Source: Pseudomonadota bacterium
Lineage (GTDB): Bacteria > Chloroflexota > UBA5177 > JAJPKF01
Length of the DNA stretch: 64,000 nt
Reading direction: 5' to 3'
NCBI GenBank assembly: GCA_021323865.1
Contig: JAJPKF010000026.1
Span: 1-64,000 of the forward strand
The notes under the pieces are model-generated. The model ran no database searches, was not told the origin of the DNA, and saw nothing but the letters and a program-made list of their open reading frames with translations. Shown one piece after another: positions 8,831 through 17,879 of this stretch; the first letter of the stretch is position 1, and the number at the start of each line of letters is the position of its first letter. Both the position numbers and the translations under genes were made by a program.

Positions 8831-9247
8831 TCAGTCGGCGGCCGGAATGCAACCGGTTGCGCCGGGGCTCCATCTTCCCGCGAGAGCCAGTGCCACGGCG
8901 CCGAAGAGCTCCTCGAGGTCGAAGGGCTTGAACACCAGACCGTCGACCAGTGGAGCCAGTTCTTCGCGGTAGTGTTCGATCTCAAACTGGGCGAGCACCG
9001 TCATGGCCAACACCGGGAGCGAAGCCGTCTGGGGGTTGCTCTTGATCTCCTGGATCGCTTGGAACCCCTGACGAGCTTGATCCATCAGGATGTCGACGAG
9101 GACCAGGTGCGGCCTGTGTTGGAGGCCGATCATGATCGACTCACGGTTCTTGTCGACGTCGACGACGGCATAGCCGCGAGCGCTCAATGCCTCGCGAAGC
9201 AAGAATCGAAAGTCGGCATCGTCGTCGACGACGAGGACGGTTGCCAC
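8831..9247 (-). CDS. Stand-alone CheY-like receiver protein
   Basis: A 138-residue response-regulator receiver domain without an output domain. Acidic pocket D8-D10 (VLVVDDDADF), phosphoacceptor D52 (LVLVDILMD), conserved T83 (LAMTV) and K107 (VFKPFD) are all present, so it should accept phosphate from a histidine kinase. No kinase is adjacent. The start is a GTG at 9247 with a G-rich stretch (GGTGGG) a few bases upstream, and a good sigma-70-like promoter sits 31-59 bases upstream of it, so it is probably transcribed alone with a leader of about 24 nt. Confidence 0.88.
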   Translation of the reverse strand: MATVLVVDDDADFRFLLREALSARGYAVVDVDKNRESIMIGLQHRPHLVLVDILMDQARQGFQAIQEIKSNPQTASLPVLAMTVLAQFEIEHYREELAPLVDGLVFKPFDLEELFGAVALALAGRWSPGATGCIPAAD

Positions 9248-9277
9248 GGCCCACCATCAACAGTTCTCGGCAGAGTC

Positions 9278-9306
9278 ATGCTATCGCAGAGGCGCAATCG
9301 AGTCAA
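9278..9306 (-). promoter_or_regulatory. Sigma-70-like promoter of the receiver gene
   Basis: On the minus strand TTGACT (complement of 9301-9306), a 17-base spacer and TAGCAT (complement of 9278-9283). The -35 matches consensus at 5 of 6 and the -10 at 4 of 6 positions. Predicted transcription start near 9271, about 24 nt before the GTG at 9247. Confidence 0.55.
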
Positions 9307-9396
9307 GCAGGGGCGCACCCCGGATCCGGGCTCGCGTGATCGCGACTGCGTCAGCAACGTCCTGCCTCCTGCCAGTAGATCTGAGGCACATAACAG

Positions 9397-9882
9397 TCAT
9401 TGATATACGTGGCCGCCCGCAAGCACCCAACCATTGGGATTGGCATCGGTACTGTGGTGGGTATCGTGAACGAGGCCTCCGAGAGTGTTCCAGATGTACT
9501 GACCGTGAGCTGCGACGAGCTCGCCGTCATGTACCGGAGCTCGATGGCCGACGTCGACGTTGTTGACGATGAGCACCGTTTGGCCTCCGGGGCAACGGAC
9601 GACAAAGCGCTGATGGGTCGACGTGCCGTGAGAATCGGCCAGCACGCGGGCGACGGGTGCGGAGACCGTCACCCATGGGCCGCTTTGGTGTTGTCGATAC
9701 GTCCGCCGTACCTGGCCGCAGCCGGCCTTTGCCGCATGACGGGCAGCCTCACTCGATTCGCCATGGCTGGTGAGCCTCGACAGGATGGCCAGGGCTAAGA
9801 TCAAGGCGGAGCAGACGACCAGGCCCGGTACCCACCAGGTTCCCGAAGAGCGGGTGGCCGGCCGGCGGCGGTCCTGCCGCAT
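9397..9882 (-). CDS. DUF3465 family secreted/anchored protein
   Basis: A 161-residue protein with a basic N-terminus and one hydrophobic segment (VPGLVVCSALILALAIL) that acts as anchor or signal. The exported part has the DUF3465 pattern: THQRFVVRCPGGQTVLIVNN, then GQYIWNTLGGLVHDTHH and NPNGWV. The fold is predicted to be OB-like, and the function is unknown; homologues occur in many bacteria, often as small periplasmic proteins. The start is the ATG at 9882; directly upstream lies a tandem 16-bp duplication. It may be co-transcribed with the tal-pgi gene, which ends 34 bases upstream. Confidence 0.8.
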   Translation of the reverse strand: MRQDRRRPATRSSGTWWVPGLVVCSALILALAILSRLTSHGESSEAARHAAKAGCGQVRRTYRQHQSGPWVTVSAPVARVLADSHGTSTHQRFVVRCPGGQTVLIVNNVDVGHRAPVHDGELVAAHGQYIWNTLGGLVHDTHHSTDANPNGWVLAGGHVYQ

Positions 9883-9885
9883 TGG

Positions 9886-9917
9886 ATGGCCTGCCCGACT
9901 TATGGCCTGCCCGACTT
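9886..9917. repeat. Two perfect tandem copies of a 16-bp unit
   Basis: The unit ATGGCCTGCCCGACTT occurs at 9886-9901 and again at 9902-9917 with no gap. It fills almost all of the 34-base gap between the end of tal-pgi and the start of the DUF3465 gene. Read on the minus strand, each copy carries GGGCAGG, a weak ribosome-site-like purine run, so the duplication could affect translation of the DUF3465 gene. Confidence 0.9.
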
Positions 9918-12793
9918 TAGGAGGCGGCCGCGCCCGCGTGAGCCGGGATCACGGCGTCGACGAGCCGCTGGAGGCCTTCGAGCACTTCGCGACCCAGGTG
10001 GATGCGGACAACGGGGCGATCATGCTGCTGGAGCGCCTGGTAATCGCCGATGGATTGGGCTTGGATAAGCGTGCCAAACGAGAACGGCTCCTCGTTTACT
10101 TCGATATCCACGGCCGGCTGCGCGGCAATTTGTATGAATACGCCCTCCGGCGGCCCACCTTTATGGAGCTGTCCCGTTGAATGGAGGAAGCGGGGTCCGT
10201 AGCCAACAGTGGTGGCCACGTGGCGTCGGTCACGAACCGCGAGCCGGAGCTGGTTCAGCAGCCGGTCGTGCTCCCCGGTGGGCTCAAGATACGCCATGAT
10301 GGCGACATATGATCGAGGTCCCACGAAGCGGTCGAGAAAGTCACGGACGTACTCGTCTAGACCCGATGCCGTTTCGAGCGGGCCGCTGACGCTGATATCC
10401 CCATCCTCGAGGCGGATCTCTGGCCGGCTCAGGTCTCGTGTCGCTTCGAATTGCGCCAGGAGCCGGTTCGTGTTGTCCTTGCTTTCCTGAACATTGGGCT
10501 GGTTGAAGGCGTTGATGCGGAGGATGGCACCCGCCGTGGCGGTCGCGATCTCCCAGAGGAAGAACTCCCCGCCCAGGTCGTACCGATCGGGCACCTCGAG
10601 GACCACCACCGGCTGGCCGGAGTCCTCGAGACTCTTGAGCCGCCGATCCAGCGACGCTGTCTGATCCGAGGATCCATCTCCGGTCCGTCTCATCCGCAGC
10701 GCCACAAAGAGTCGGTCGGTCCCGTATTCTTCCGGTCCCGCAAGCGCCTCTCCGGCGACGGGAAGGATGCCACGACCCGACTTACCGGTGCTCTCGGCAA
10801 TGAGCTGCTCGAGCCACATCCCGAAGGTCTCAATCTCTTCGTCCATGACCAGCGTGAGCTTATCGCGCCCCTGGCTCGCGAGTGTGCCGAGGATGGCACC
10901 GAGGCGAACCCCGGGATTCTCGGCCGGTCCCACGCACGGCTGTGTCGCGTGCACCATGGTTTCCGCCCGGCTGAGCAGCTCGCGAACGTCGAGGCCCATC
11001 AGAGCCGCCGGCACCATGCCGAAGTTGGATAGTGCCGAGTATCGCCCTCCGATGTCGGCCGCACCGGCAAAGATGCGCCGGAAGCCACGGCGTCGTGCCT
11101 CAGCCTCCAGTGGCGTGCCTGGATCGGTGATTGCGACGAAGCGGGAACCAGTCTCTTGAACGCCTGCCGCCTGCACCCGACCCCAGAAATAGTGAAAGAA
11201 GGCGTTGGGCTCTGCCGTCGTGCCCGACTTGCTGGAAACGATGAAGAGCGCGCGTGCGAGGTCGAGCCGATCCGTCAAGGCGCCGACTGCCTCCGGGTCT
11301 GTCGTGTCAAGGATGTGAAGCCGGGGGTAGCCCTCACGCGGTCCGAAGGTGGTCGCCAAGACCAGGGGACACAGGGAGCTGCCCCCCATTCCCAGGACAA
11401 CCACGTCGTCGATTTCCGAGGACCGGATCTCCTCGGCAAATGCGCGCAGATCGGCTGACTGCTCAATCATTGGCTCTACGATGTTCAGCCAGCCGAGGGC
11501 GTTCCGGATTGCCTCCTGTTCGGTCTTGTCATCCGACCACAGAGACGCGTCCTTATTCCACAGCCGCAGAACGAAATCCTCCTCGCCCAGCCGCTGCAGC
11601 TCCCGCTCGACCGACGCCTGGTAGGGGCCCAAGCTCTCCGACTCCGAACGTTCCATCCCCAGACTGATGGCGGTTCGCTCGGCCTCGATGCAGTCCATGA
11701 GCTCTTGAAAGGATTCGGCGAATAGTTCCACGCCTTGTACCTGCAGCTCAGACGTAACCGCGTCGACGTCAATGCCGGCTTCCGCCAGCCGATCCATGAC
11801 GCGGTACGCGTCGTTCACGTTTTCCGTCAGGGTCGGCCGGACTCGCCCATGGTCCTTGAAGGCGTTCATCGTCGCTTGGGGCATGGTATTGACGGTGTTG
11901 GGGCCGATCAGCTCCTCGACGTAGATCACATCGCGGTATGCCGGGTTCTTGGTGCTGGTGCTGGCCCACAGAGGCCGCTGAATCATGGCGCCTGCTTGCG
12001 CGAGCCGTTGCCATCGAGGGCCCGAGAACAGCTCGCCAAAGCGCCGATAAGCGATCTTGGCATTGGCGATGGCGGCCTTACCCTGTAACTCTTCGAACCG
12101 CTTGCGCTCACCTGCGTCGACCGCGGCGTCCGCCTTGGATTGCAACTGCTTATCGACCGCGGTATCGACGCGGCTCACAAAGAAGGAGGCGACGGAATGG
12201 ACGTGATCGATTGGCTCCCCCGCGTCCAGCCGCCGCTCCAATCCGCGAATGAAGCGCTCAGCGACCTCGGCGTAGCGGTCGACATTGAAGAGCAGGGTGA
12301 TGTTGACGTTGATGCCCTCGGAGATGAGCTGCTCGATGGCCGGCAAACCTTCCTGGGTGCCCGGAACCTTGATCATCACATTGGGCCGGTCAACCATCTC
12401 CCAGAGCTGGTGCGCCTCCGTCAGCGTGCGCTCCGTGTCGTGCGCAGCCGCCGGAGATACCTCGATGCTGATGTAGCCGTCGCGACGGTTCAGACGATCG
12501 TAGATGGGTCGCAGCACGTCGCACGCTGAACGAATGTCGTCGGTGGCGATGACATTGAAGATTTCCAGCGGTTCCTTGCCCTGTTGGACCAGATCACGGA
12601 CCTGGACGTCGTAGTCGGTGCTTCCGGAGATGGACTTTTCGAAGATGGTGGGATTGGAGGTCATTCCTCGCAGGCCATCCTCATCCACCATGCGCTGCAG
12701 CTCACCCGATTGGATGAGGGCACGCCGTATGTAGTCGAGCCAGACACTGGTGCCGGCTTCATCGAGTGCGATCAAGGGATTCTTGGGTTCCAC
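9917..12793 (-). CDS. Bifunctional transaldolase / glucose-6-phosphate isomerase
   Basis: A 958-residue fusion of two sugar-phosphate enzymes. Residues 1 to ~370 are transaldolase: GMTSNPTIFEKSI near residue 43, the Schiff-base lysine K142 in VMIKVPGT, and GINVNITLLFNVDRY. Residues ~385-958 are phosphoglucose isomerase: VVLGMGGSSLCPLVL and FIVSSKSGTTAEPNA (the SIS phosphosugar site). It links glycolysis (G6P/F6P) with the non-oxidative pentose phosphate path. Such Tal-Pgi fusions are known in several bacterial phyla, including Chloroflexota. The ATG start has MEPKNPLIALDEAGTSVWLD, normal for the family. No other pentose-phosphate genes adjoin it. Confidence 0.93.
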   Translation of the reverse strand: MEPKNPLIALDEAGTSVWLDYIRRALIQSGELQRMVDEDGLRGMTSNPTIFEKSISGSTDYDVQVRDLVQQGKEPLEIFNVIATDDIRSACDVLRPIYDRLNRRDGYISIEVSPAAAHDTERTLTEAHQLWEMVDRPNVMIKVPGTQEGLPAIEQLISEGINVNITLLFNVDRYAEVAERFIRGLERRLDAGEPIDHVHSVASFFVSRVDTAVDKQLQSKADAAVDAGERKRFEELQGKAAIANAKIAYRRFGELFSGPRWQRLAQAGAMIQRPLWASTSTKNPAYRDVIYVEELIGPNTVNTMPQATMNAFKDHGRVRPTLTENVNDAYRVMDRLAEAGIDVDAVTSELQVQGVELFAESFQELMDCIEAERTAISLGMERSESESLGPYQASVERELQRLGEEDFVLRLWNKDASLWSDDKTEQEAIRNALGWLNIVEPMIEQSADLRAFAEEIRSSEIDDVVVLGMGGSSLCPLVLATTFGPREGYPRLHILDTTDPEAVGALTDRLDLARALFIVSSKSGTTAEPNAFFHYFWGRVQAAGVQETGSRFVAITDPGTPLEAEARRRGFRRIFAGAADIGGRYSALSNFGMVPAALMGLDVRELLSRAETMVHATQPCVGPAENPGVRLGAILGTLASQGRDKLTLVMDEEIETFGMWLEQLIAESTGKSGRGILPVAGEALAGPEEYGTDRLFVALRMRRTGDGSSDQTASLDRRLKSLEDSGQPVVVLEVPDRYDLGGEFFLWEIATATAGAILRINAFNQPNVQESKDNTNRLLAQFEATRDLSRPEIRLEDGDISVSGPLETASGLDEYVRDFLDRFVGPRSYVAIMAYLEPTGEHDRLLNQLRLAVRDRRHVATTVGYGPRFLHSTGQLHKGGPPEGVFIQIAAQPAVDIEVNEEPFSFGTLIQAQSIGDYQALQQHDRPVVRIHLGREVLEGLQRLVDAVIPAHAGAAAS

Positions 12794-12874
12794 GCTGCTC
12801 CTCCAAGCCGCCTCAACGCGGCCTCAACCCAGTCTAGAGAACCAGGCGCGGCACGCAGTCTGGGGAGTAGAAGG

Positions 12875-14746
12875 CTAAAGAGGTCGCTCGGCGAGCGCCA
12901 GAGCAAAGGTGGGAAAGATGTGCCGGTAGAGGTGGTAGTTGATGTAGAAGTCGCCGGGAAAGCCGGTTCCGGTATACTCCGGCTCGATCCAGGTGCCGCC
13001 CGTCTGTCGCTCACGAAGGAAGCGGAGCCCCGCCTCGCACTGAGGACTGTGTCGACGGCCTGCCAGCTCAAGTGAGAGCACGGCCCAGGCGGTTTGTGAG
13101 GGTGTACTGGTGCCTATTCCCGCAAATGACGCGTCACGATAGGAGTGACAGGTCTCCCCCCAGCCACCGTCGCCGTTCTGGCGGCTCAATAGCCAGCGGA
13201 CACCCCGGTCGATCATGCTCTGGACCGCCCCGGTTCGCTCTCGATAGGCGGTCAGGGCGGCGATGACGCACCAGGTCCCGTAGATGTGATTCACTCCCCA
13301 GCGACCCCACCAAGAGCCGTCGGCCTGCTGGCGGCGCTGGAGGTAGGAAAGGCCTTCGACCACCACCCGGTCTCGAAGCGAATAGCCCACGTTCGCCAGC
13401 ATTTCGAGGACATGCGCAGTCACATCCTCCGTCGGGGGATCGAGCATGGCTCCGAAGTCTGCAAAGGGGAGGCGGTAAACGATCTCGTCGGTGTTGTTGC
13501 GGTCGAATGCCGCCCAGGCTCCGCCATCCGAGCGCATGGCCAGCGTCCAACGAACCGCTCGATCCACCGCAGCCTGCACATGCCGTGATCCGGATGCTCT
13601 CAGGAGGCTAACGGCAACCACCGCCGTGTCGTCAATGTCGGGATAGATGTCGTTCTCGAACTCAAACGCCCAACCGCCGCCCGAAACACCTTTGCAGCGA
13701 ACTTGCCAGTCACCGCCGGCGAAGATCTGCTCCTTGAGAAGCCAGTCAACCGAGGAGGTGATGGGCAGAGTGGCCGGGTCGGCTCCCGCGGCCAACAAGG
13801 CCAGGAGCGCCCAGGCGGTATCCCACACGGGAGACATGCATGCCTGAAGGCGCCACCCCCGCTCGTCGGCCAGGGCGAAGCCCTCGAGCCCCGATAGTCC
13901 ACGCCGCATGACCGGATGGTCGACGTCCATGCCCTCGAGATTGAGCGCGATTAACGAGTAGACCCAGGGGGGCTGGATTCCGCCCCAGCTGCCGTCAGCT
14001 TCCTGCCGGTCCACAATCCACTTCACCAGGCGACGTCTTGACAGCTCTCGCCCCGGCTGCACGGGCATACGCTCGTAGGCCTTCTGCAGCTTGTCGGCCC
14101 ACCAGAATGGCCCGGATCCCGGAACGCGAGTCATCGCCGCTTCGGTTCCCGGAACCGTCAGCTCGTTCAGGCTGCATCCCAAGGCGCGGACTGGCCGCCG
14201 AGAGATGACGACCAGAAGGCCGGCAATGGTGCCTCGGGCCCAGCACGCGAAGTCATAGAGGTTGAGCGGCAGCTGTGGAGGTAAATGTACCAACTCGGGC
14301 GGCATGCTGGGCACACCCTCCCATGGATACTCGCCAAACAGTGCCAGCCAGATCTTGGTGAAGACGCGAGCCCTCACCAGACCTCCCTGTTGGTGAATCA
14401 CTCGAAGTGCTTTGACCATCGCATCGTCACCCGGCGATACGCCCAGGACCTTCAGCGCCGCATATGCCTCGATGGTGGTGCTGAGGTCGGCGGGGCCGTC
14501 GTGATAAAGGGCCCACGACCCATCCGTTCGCTGCGCATCAAGAATGTGCCGAATGGCTCCCTCACGAATACCGTCGATGGGCAGGCCTAGAAAGCGCAGC
14601 AGCAGGATGTGCTCGGCCGTCATGGTCACGTTGGTCTGCAGCTCTCCGCACCACCAGCCCTCAGGTGACTGGCGATCCTCGAGCCACTGCACGGCGGCTC
14701 TCAGGTGGCGATCGACGGCCGGAGAGCTAGGCGCCAGTCGCGTCAT
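12875..14746 (-). CDS. shc: Squalene-hopene cyclase
   Basis: Cyclises squalene to hopene/hopanol, at the membrane. About 623 residues, normal for the family. The catalytic DxDD is in DIYPDIDDTAVV. QW repeats are visible along the chain: DRQSPEGWW, DAQRTDGSW, DRQEADGSWGG, RRQQADGSWWGRW, SRQNGDGGWGE, and the end shows GFPGDFYINYHLYRHIFP. ATG 14746 is chosen because it starts the conserved N-terminus (MTRLAPSSPAVDRHLRAAV) and overlaps the end of hpnE by 20 bases; the longer frame to 14908 lies entirely inside hpnE. It is the last gene of the leftward hopanoid operon. Confidence 0.95.
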   Translation of the reverse strand: MTRLAPSSPAVDRHLRAAVQWLEDRQSPEGWWCGELQTNVTMTAEHILLLRFLGLPIDGIREGAIRHILDAQRTDGSWALYHDGPADLSTTIEAYAALKVLGVSPGDDAMVKALRVIHQQGGLVRARVFTKIWLALFGEYPWEGVPSMPPELVHLPPQLPLNLYDFACWARGTIAGLLVVISRRPVRALGCSLNELTVPGTEAAMTRVPGSGPFWWADKLQKAYERMPVQPGRELSRRRLVKWIVDRQEADGSWGGIQPPWVYSLIALNLEGMDVDHPVMRRGLSGLEGFALADERGWRLQACMSPVWDTAWALLALLAAGADPATLPITSSVDWLLKEQIFAGGDWQVRCKGVSGGGWAFEFENDIYPDIDDTAVVAVSLLRASGSRHVQAAVDRAVRWTLAMRSDGGAWAAFDRNNTDEIVYRLPFADFGAMLDPPTEDVTAHVLEMLANVGYSLRDRVVVEGLSYLQRRQQADGSWWGRWGVNHIYGTWCVIAALTAYRERTGAVQSMIDRGVRWLLSRQNGDGGWGETCHSYRDASFAGIGTSTPSQTAWAVLSLELAGRRHSPQCEAGLRFLRERQTGGTWIEPEYTGTGFPGDFYINYHLYRHIFPTFALALAERPL

Positions 14747-16073
14747 GGAGAACTCGGGCCGCACGGCGGCCACTGCGCACGGCGGACTCCATGGTCGCGG
14801 GCCAACCCGTATCGGTCCAGGCCCCCGCGACGACCACGCGAGGGCAGGACGTTCGGGGACCGGGCCGCACAAGCCCCACCGAGGGCAGAAACGTCGCTTC
14901 TCGATCACGAGTGACGCCGCTCCGGAGCAGGCGAGCGGTCTTCAGCCTTGGTAGCCGCGCCGTTAGCTCGGCCACGCACAGCTGCACCAGTTGTTCGGCG
15001 CCCCAAGCCACGTATCGCTGCGCCGCGCTCATGCTACAGCATAGGTACGTTTCGCCGGGAGGCGCTTCCTTCTCGAACACCCACTGGACGGCCGAGTCAA
15101 GCAGCGCCCAGAACCCCAACCGTTGTTCGAGGAGCGAACCGGAGGGAAGATCAAACCAAAGATGGATGTCGACGATGGCCGAAAAGCGAAATTGGTCCAA
15201 GCCGTAGATGCCGAGCCGGCGAGGCGTTCCAAGCAGTGACTTGAGGCGAGGTGGCGGAACGGCGAGGATGCAGGCGTCGAATTCGTGGACGTCGTCGCGG
15301 GAAGTGCGAACGGTCACGCGTCTTCCGCCTGTTCCATCGTCCTGGACTCCGACGATCGGTGTGCGCAGATGAACCCGGTCGAGCCGAGCCGCCGCTCTCT
15401 TGGCGATGGTGCCGAGAGGCACCCGCGAGAAGCCGAATCGCGCCGCTCGGCGGTCGCTGAGGAACGCCGTACGCATCACGAAGACTGCGTCCGCCGCCGA
15501 TACGCCTTCGGCCGAGCCGTTGAGTGCCGGCACCACGAAGGGGTCCCAGAAGCCGTGTCGGGCGACTCGACCTTGCCGGTGTCGGGAGAGCCACCCGGCG
15601 AAGCTCTCACCGGGATACGGGTCTCGATAGAGAGCCGGTAGGGCGAAGGCGATCTGAATTCGGCCCGCCATGCCGAGGTGGTGTGCCCGCAAGAGGGAGG
15701 GCAGCAACTGGAACGGCACCGGGAGACCGACCTCTTGAAGATGGATGGGCCGGCCAGTTCGCGGCAAGAGCACTGCTTCGAATCGTGGCTGCAGACACCA
15801 CATACTTGCGGCTGCATTACCGGAGTCCGCGGACCGTTCGCGCGAACCCTCTTCAACCTCCCGGAAAAACTCCAGCAGCTGTGTACAGCAGCCGAGAAAT
15901 ACATGCTGGCCGTTATCGACCTCAACGCCCTCGAGCTGAAAGGAGGTGGTCTTGCCCCCAATCAGTCGAGACCGCTCGAAGAGCTCGACCGTGTATCCAA
16001 GTCGCTTTAGCGTCAGGCCTGCCGCCAATCCGGCGAGACCCGAGCCAACTACCGCTACACGGCCCTCAGCCAT
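14727..16073 (-). CDS. hpnE: Hydroxysqualene dehydroxylase HpnE
   Basis: FAD-dependent amine-oxidase-fold enzyme that reduces hydroxysqualene to squalene, the last step before cyclisation. The N-terminal dinucleotide site is VAVVGSGLAGLAAGLTL with the acidic end ELFERS and the family pattern IGGKTTSFQLEG. The C-terminal FAD segment is VVVAGAWTDTGWPATMESAV. ATG 16073 (MAEGRVAVVGSG) was chosen because the frame back to 16199 is inside hpnD and lacks family features; with this start the overlap with hpnD is 19 bases. Length about 448 residues is usual. Confidence 0.93.
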   Translation of the reverse strand: MAEGRVAVVGSGLAGLAAGLTLKRLGYTVELFERSRLIGGKTTSFQLEGVEVDNGQHVFLGCCTQLLEFFREVEEGSRERSADSGNAAASMWCLQPRFEAVLLPRTGRPIHLQEVGLPVPFQLLPSLLRAHHLGMAGRIQIAFALPALYRDPYPGESFAGWLSRHRQGRVARHGFWDPFVVPALNGSAEGVSAADAVFVMRTAFLSDRRAARFGFSRVPLGTIAKRAAARLDRVHLRTPIVGVQDDGTGGRRVTVRTSRDDVHEFDACILAVPPPRLKSLLGTPRRLGIYGLDQFRFSAIVDIHLWFDLPSGSLLEQRLGFWALLDSAVQWVFEKEAPPGETYLCCSMSAAQRYVAWGAEQLVQLCVAELTARLPRLKTARLLRSGVTRDREATFLPSVGLVRPGPRTSCPRVVVAGAWTDTGWPATMESAVRSGRRAARVLHDATGA

Positions 16074-17038
16074 GACCGCAGCATGACTTTCAGCTTGGTC
16101 CGCTTTCTCAGCGATGTCCGCTGGCGAAGCGGGAGTGATGGGTCCTCGGCGATCTTGGCGAGTATGCTCCGGTACATCCCGCTCATGGTGAGAATGCACA
16201 CGGCGGCACGCCGCGGGACGTAGTCGACGATGCGCAGGCCCGATTCGAACAGGGTTTCAGCCCGCGCGCGTTCGAACTCGACCAGGAGGGGCCAGCCAGG
16301 GCCAGGTTCAACCGAGGCGAGACCGACTGCGGAGACGCCGAACCGGGCCAGGTCCTCCTGGGGCAGGTAGATACGACCCAGATCGGAATCCTCCCGAACA
16401 TCCCGCAGGATGTTGGTGACCTGCATCGCGAGCCCCAAATCGTCGGCCATGGTGAGCGCGATGGGATCGGTGTACCCGAAAATCCTCGTGCACATTCGGC
16501 CGACGGCCGAAGCGACGAGACGGCAATACGCCTGAAGGTCGTCCCACGTCTCATACCGAGAAGTACCCAGATCCATCTCCACCCCGCGGACGAGTGCCTC
16601 GAGCTCCTCCTCGGGGATCTTATATTCACGGACGACATCGCTGAGCACAGTCATGACGGGATCGGATGGCTCCCCTCGGTAGCATGCCGCAATTCGGGCG
16701 CGCTGATGCCGGCACTGTTCGAGACCCGTCTCGAGACCCGATTTGCCGTCGTCCGACGCCGATCCATTCAGATCGACCTCGTCGTCGACCTGCCGGCTGA
16801 AGCTGTACAGGGCATAGATGGCGATGCGCTGCCGCCTGGGGAGGGCAAGGAACCCCCAATAGAAGTTTCTAGCCTCCCGGCGGGTGATTTCCTGGCAGAT
16901 GTGCTCGCTTTCGCTCAGCAGCCGATCTGCCGGCCCGTCGTGGCCGTTCCCATGGCTGTGCCGCACGCGCAGCACGACGCTCCGGCCACGCTCGGCCGCC
17001 CGTGTGCCCCGCTTATGAAGCACGTTGTGGGGCCGCAT
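16055..17038 (-). CDS. hpnD: Presqualene diphosphate synthase HpnD
   Basis: Condenses two farnesyl diphosphates to presqualene diphosphate. Trans-isoprenyl diphosphate synthase (head-to-head) fold: first Asp-rich motif in YSFSRQVDDEVDL, second in NILRDVREDSDLGRIYLP, with ARNFYWGFLALP at the N-terminal substrate site. The ATG at 17038 overlaps hpnC by 26 bases; an internal GTG at 16966 would remove a basic non-conserved leader and is a real alternative. Gene order hpnC-hpnD-hpnE is the standard three-enzyme squalene route that replaces a single squalene synthase. Confidence 0.92.
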   Translation of the reverse strand: MRPHNVLHKRGTRAAERGRSVVLRVRHSHGNGHDGPADRLLSESEHICQEITRREARNFYWGFLALPRRQRIAIYALYSFSRQVDDEVDLNGSASDDGKSGLETGLEQCRHQRARIAACYRGEPSDPVMTVLSDVVREYKIPEEELEALVRGVEMDLGTSRYETWDDLQAYCRLVASAVGRMCTRIFGYTDPIALTMADDLGLAMQVTNILRDVREDSDLGRIYLPQEDLARFGVSAVGLASVEPGPGWPLLVEFERARAETLFESGLRIVDYVPRRAAVCILTMSGMYRSILAKIAEDPSLPLRQRTSLRKRTKLKVMLRSWLRAV

Positions 17039-17879
17039 GCTCCAGCCTATCCATCATGGTTAACGCCGCCCGTGGGATCAGGGCCAGCTTCGTTAACGTT
17101 GAGACCGTGGGGCGAAGCTCGGCGCTCCGGTAGCCGCTACGGCGCACGCCATCGACGATCGCCATTCCGCCTAGGCGGTAGAGTGCGAGTTGCGCCCGCA
17201 GCCACGGCGGCGCCATGCGCTCCAGCTGCCTCCCCGATTCCAGGAGCGCGGTAGCGCGATCGCACATCAGCCGGATTGCCGCCTCAGTGCCCATTGCCCG
17301 AAGATCCTCTTGGAGCAGGTAGGTGCGGCCCTTGTCTCGGTCGCGGCCAACGTCCTGGGCGAAGTTGGCCAGCTGCAGGCCGACGCAGACGTCATCTGAC
17401 AACTGCTGCGCCGGCTCAGCGTCTAGGCCGAAAACGTGAAGCACCATTCGTCCTACGGGAGCTGCCGAAAGCATGCAGTAGTCGCGCAGTTGCGCCCAGG
17501 TCTCGTATTCCGTCACCGTCTGGTCCTGCACGTTGGCCTGGATGAGGTCCTGGAAGAGCCGCTCGGGCATCCCGAAACGACGGATGGTCACCGCCAGCGC
17601 GATGAGGACCGGATGGATTAGCGCCGAGTCGCCGCGGAAGAGGTCCTCGATCTCGGTCCGCCATTGAAGGAGTCTACTTAGGCCGGTGTGCCCGGTCCCG
17701 AGACGAGTTGACTCATCGCCCAACTCATCCGTTGTGCGGCAGAACGCATAGATCCTCGAGAGATGGGTGCGAGTGTCCCGAGAGAGAAACAGCGACGTAA
17801 CTGCGAAGTTTTCGTAGTGACGCCGAGCTAGAAACCGGCAATAGGCGTCCGCCGACTCGAGTTCGGTGAGGTCCTTCAC
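17013..17879 (-). CDS. hpnC: Hydroxysqualene synthase HpnC
   Basis: Converts presqualene diphosphate to hydroxysqualene. Paralogue of HpnD in the same fold: YAFCRTTDELGDE is the first Asp/Glu-rich motif, YCMLSAAPVGRMVLHVFG and LANFAQDVGRDRDKGRTYL the second half. 288 residues, normal. It starts with GTG at 17879, whose last bases overlap the TGA of the upstream isomerase fusion (GTGA), so translation is probably coupled to that gene. Confidence 0.92.
   Translation of the reverse strand: MKDLTELESADAYCRFLARRHYENFAVTSLFLSRDTRTHLSRIYAFCRTTDELGDESTRLGTGHTGLSRLLQWRTEIEDLFRGDSALIHPVLIALAVTIRRFGMPERLFQDLIQANVQDQTVTEYETWAQLRDYCMLSAAPVGRMVLHVFGLDAEPAQQLSDDVCVGLQLANFAQDVGRDRDKGRTYLLQEDLRAMGTEAAIRLMCDRATALLESGRQLERMAPPWLRAQLALYRLGGMAIVDGVRRSGYRSAELRPTVSTLTKLALIPRAALTMMDRLEHAAPQRAS

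Noticed and set aside
14747..14908. Longer squalene-hopene cyclase N-terminus
   Set aside because: The added 54 residues lie wholly inside hpnE and show no conserved pattern.
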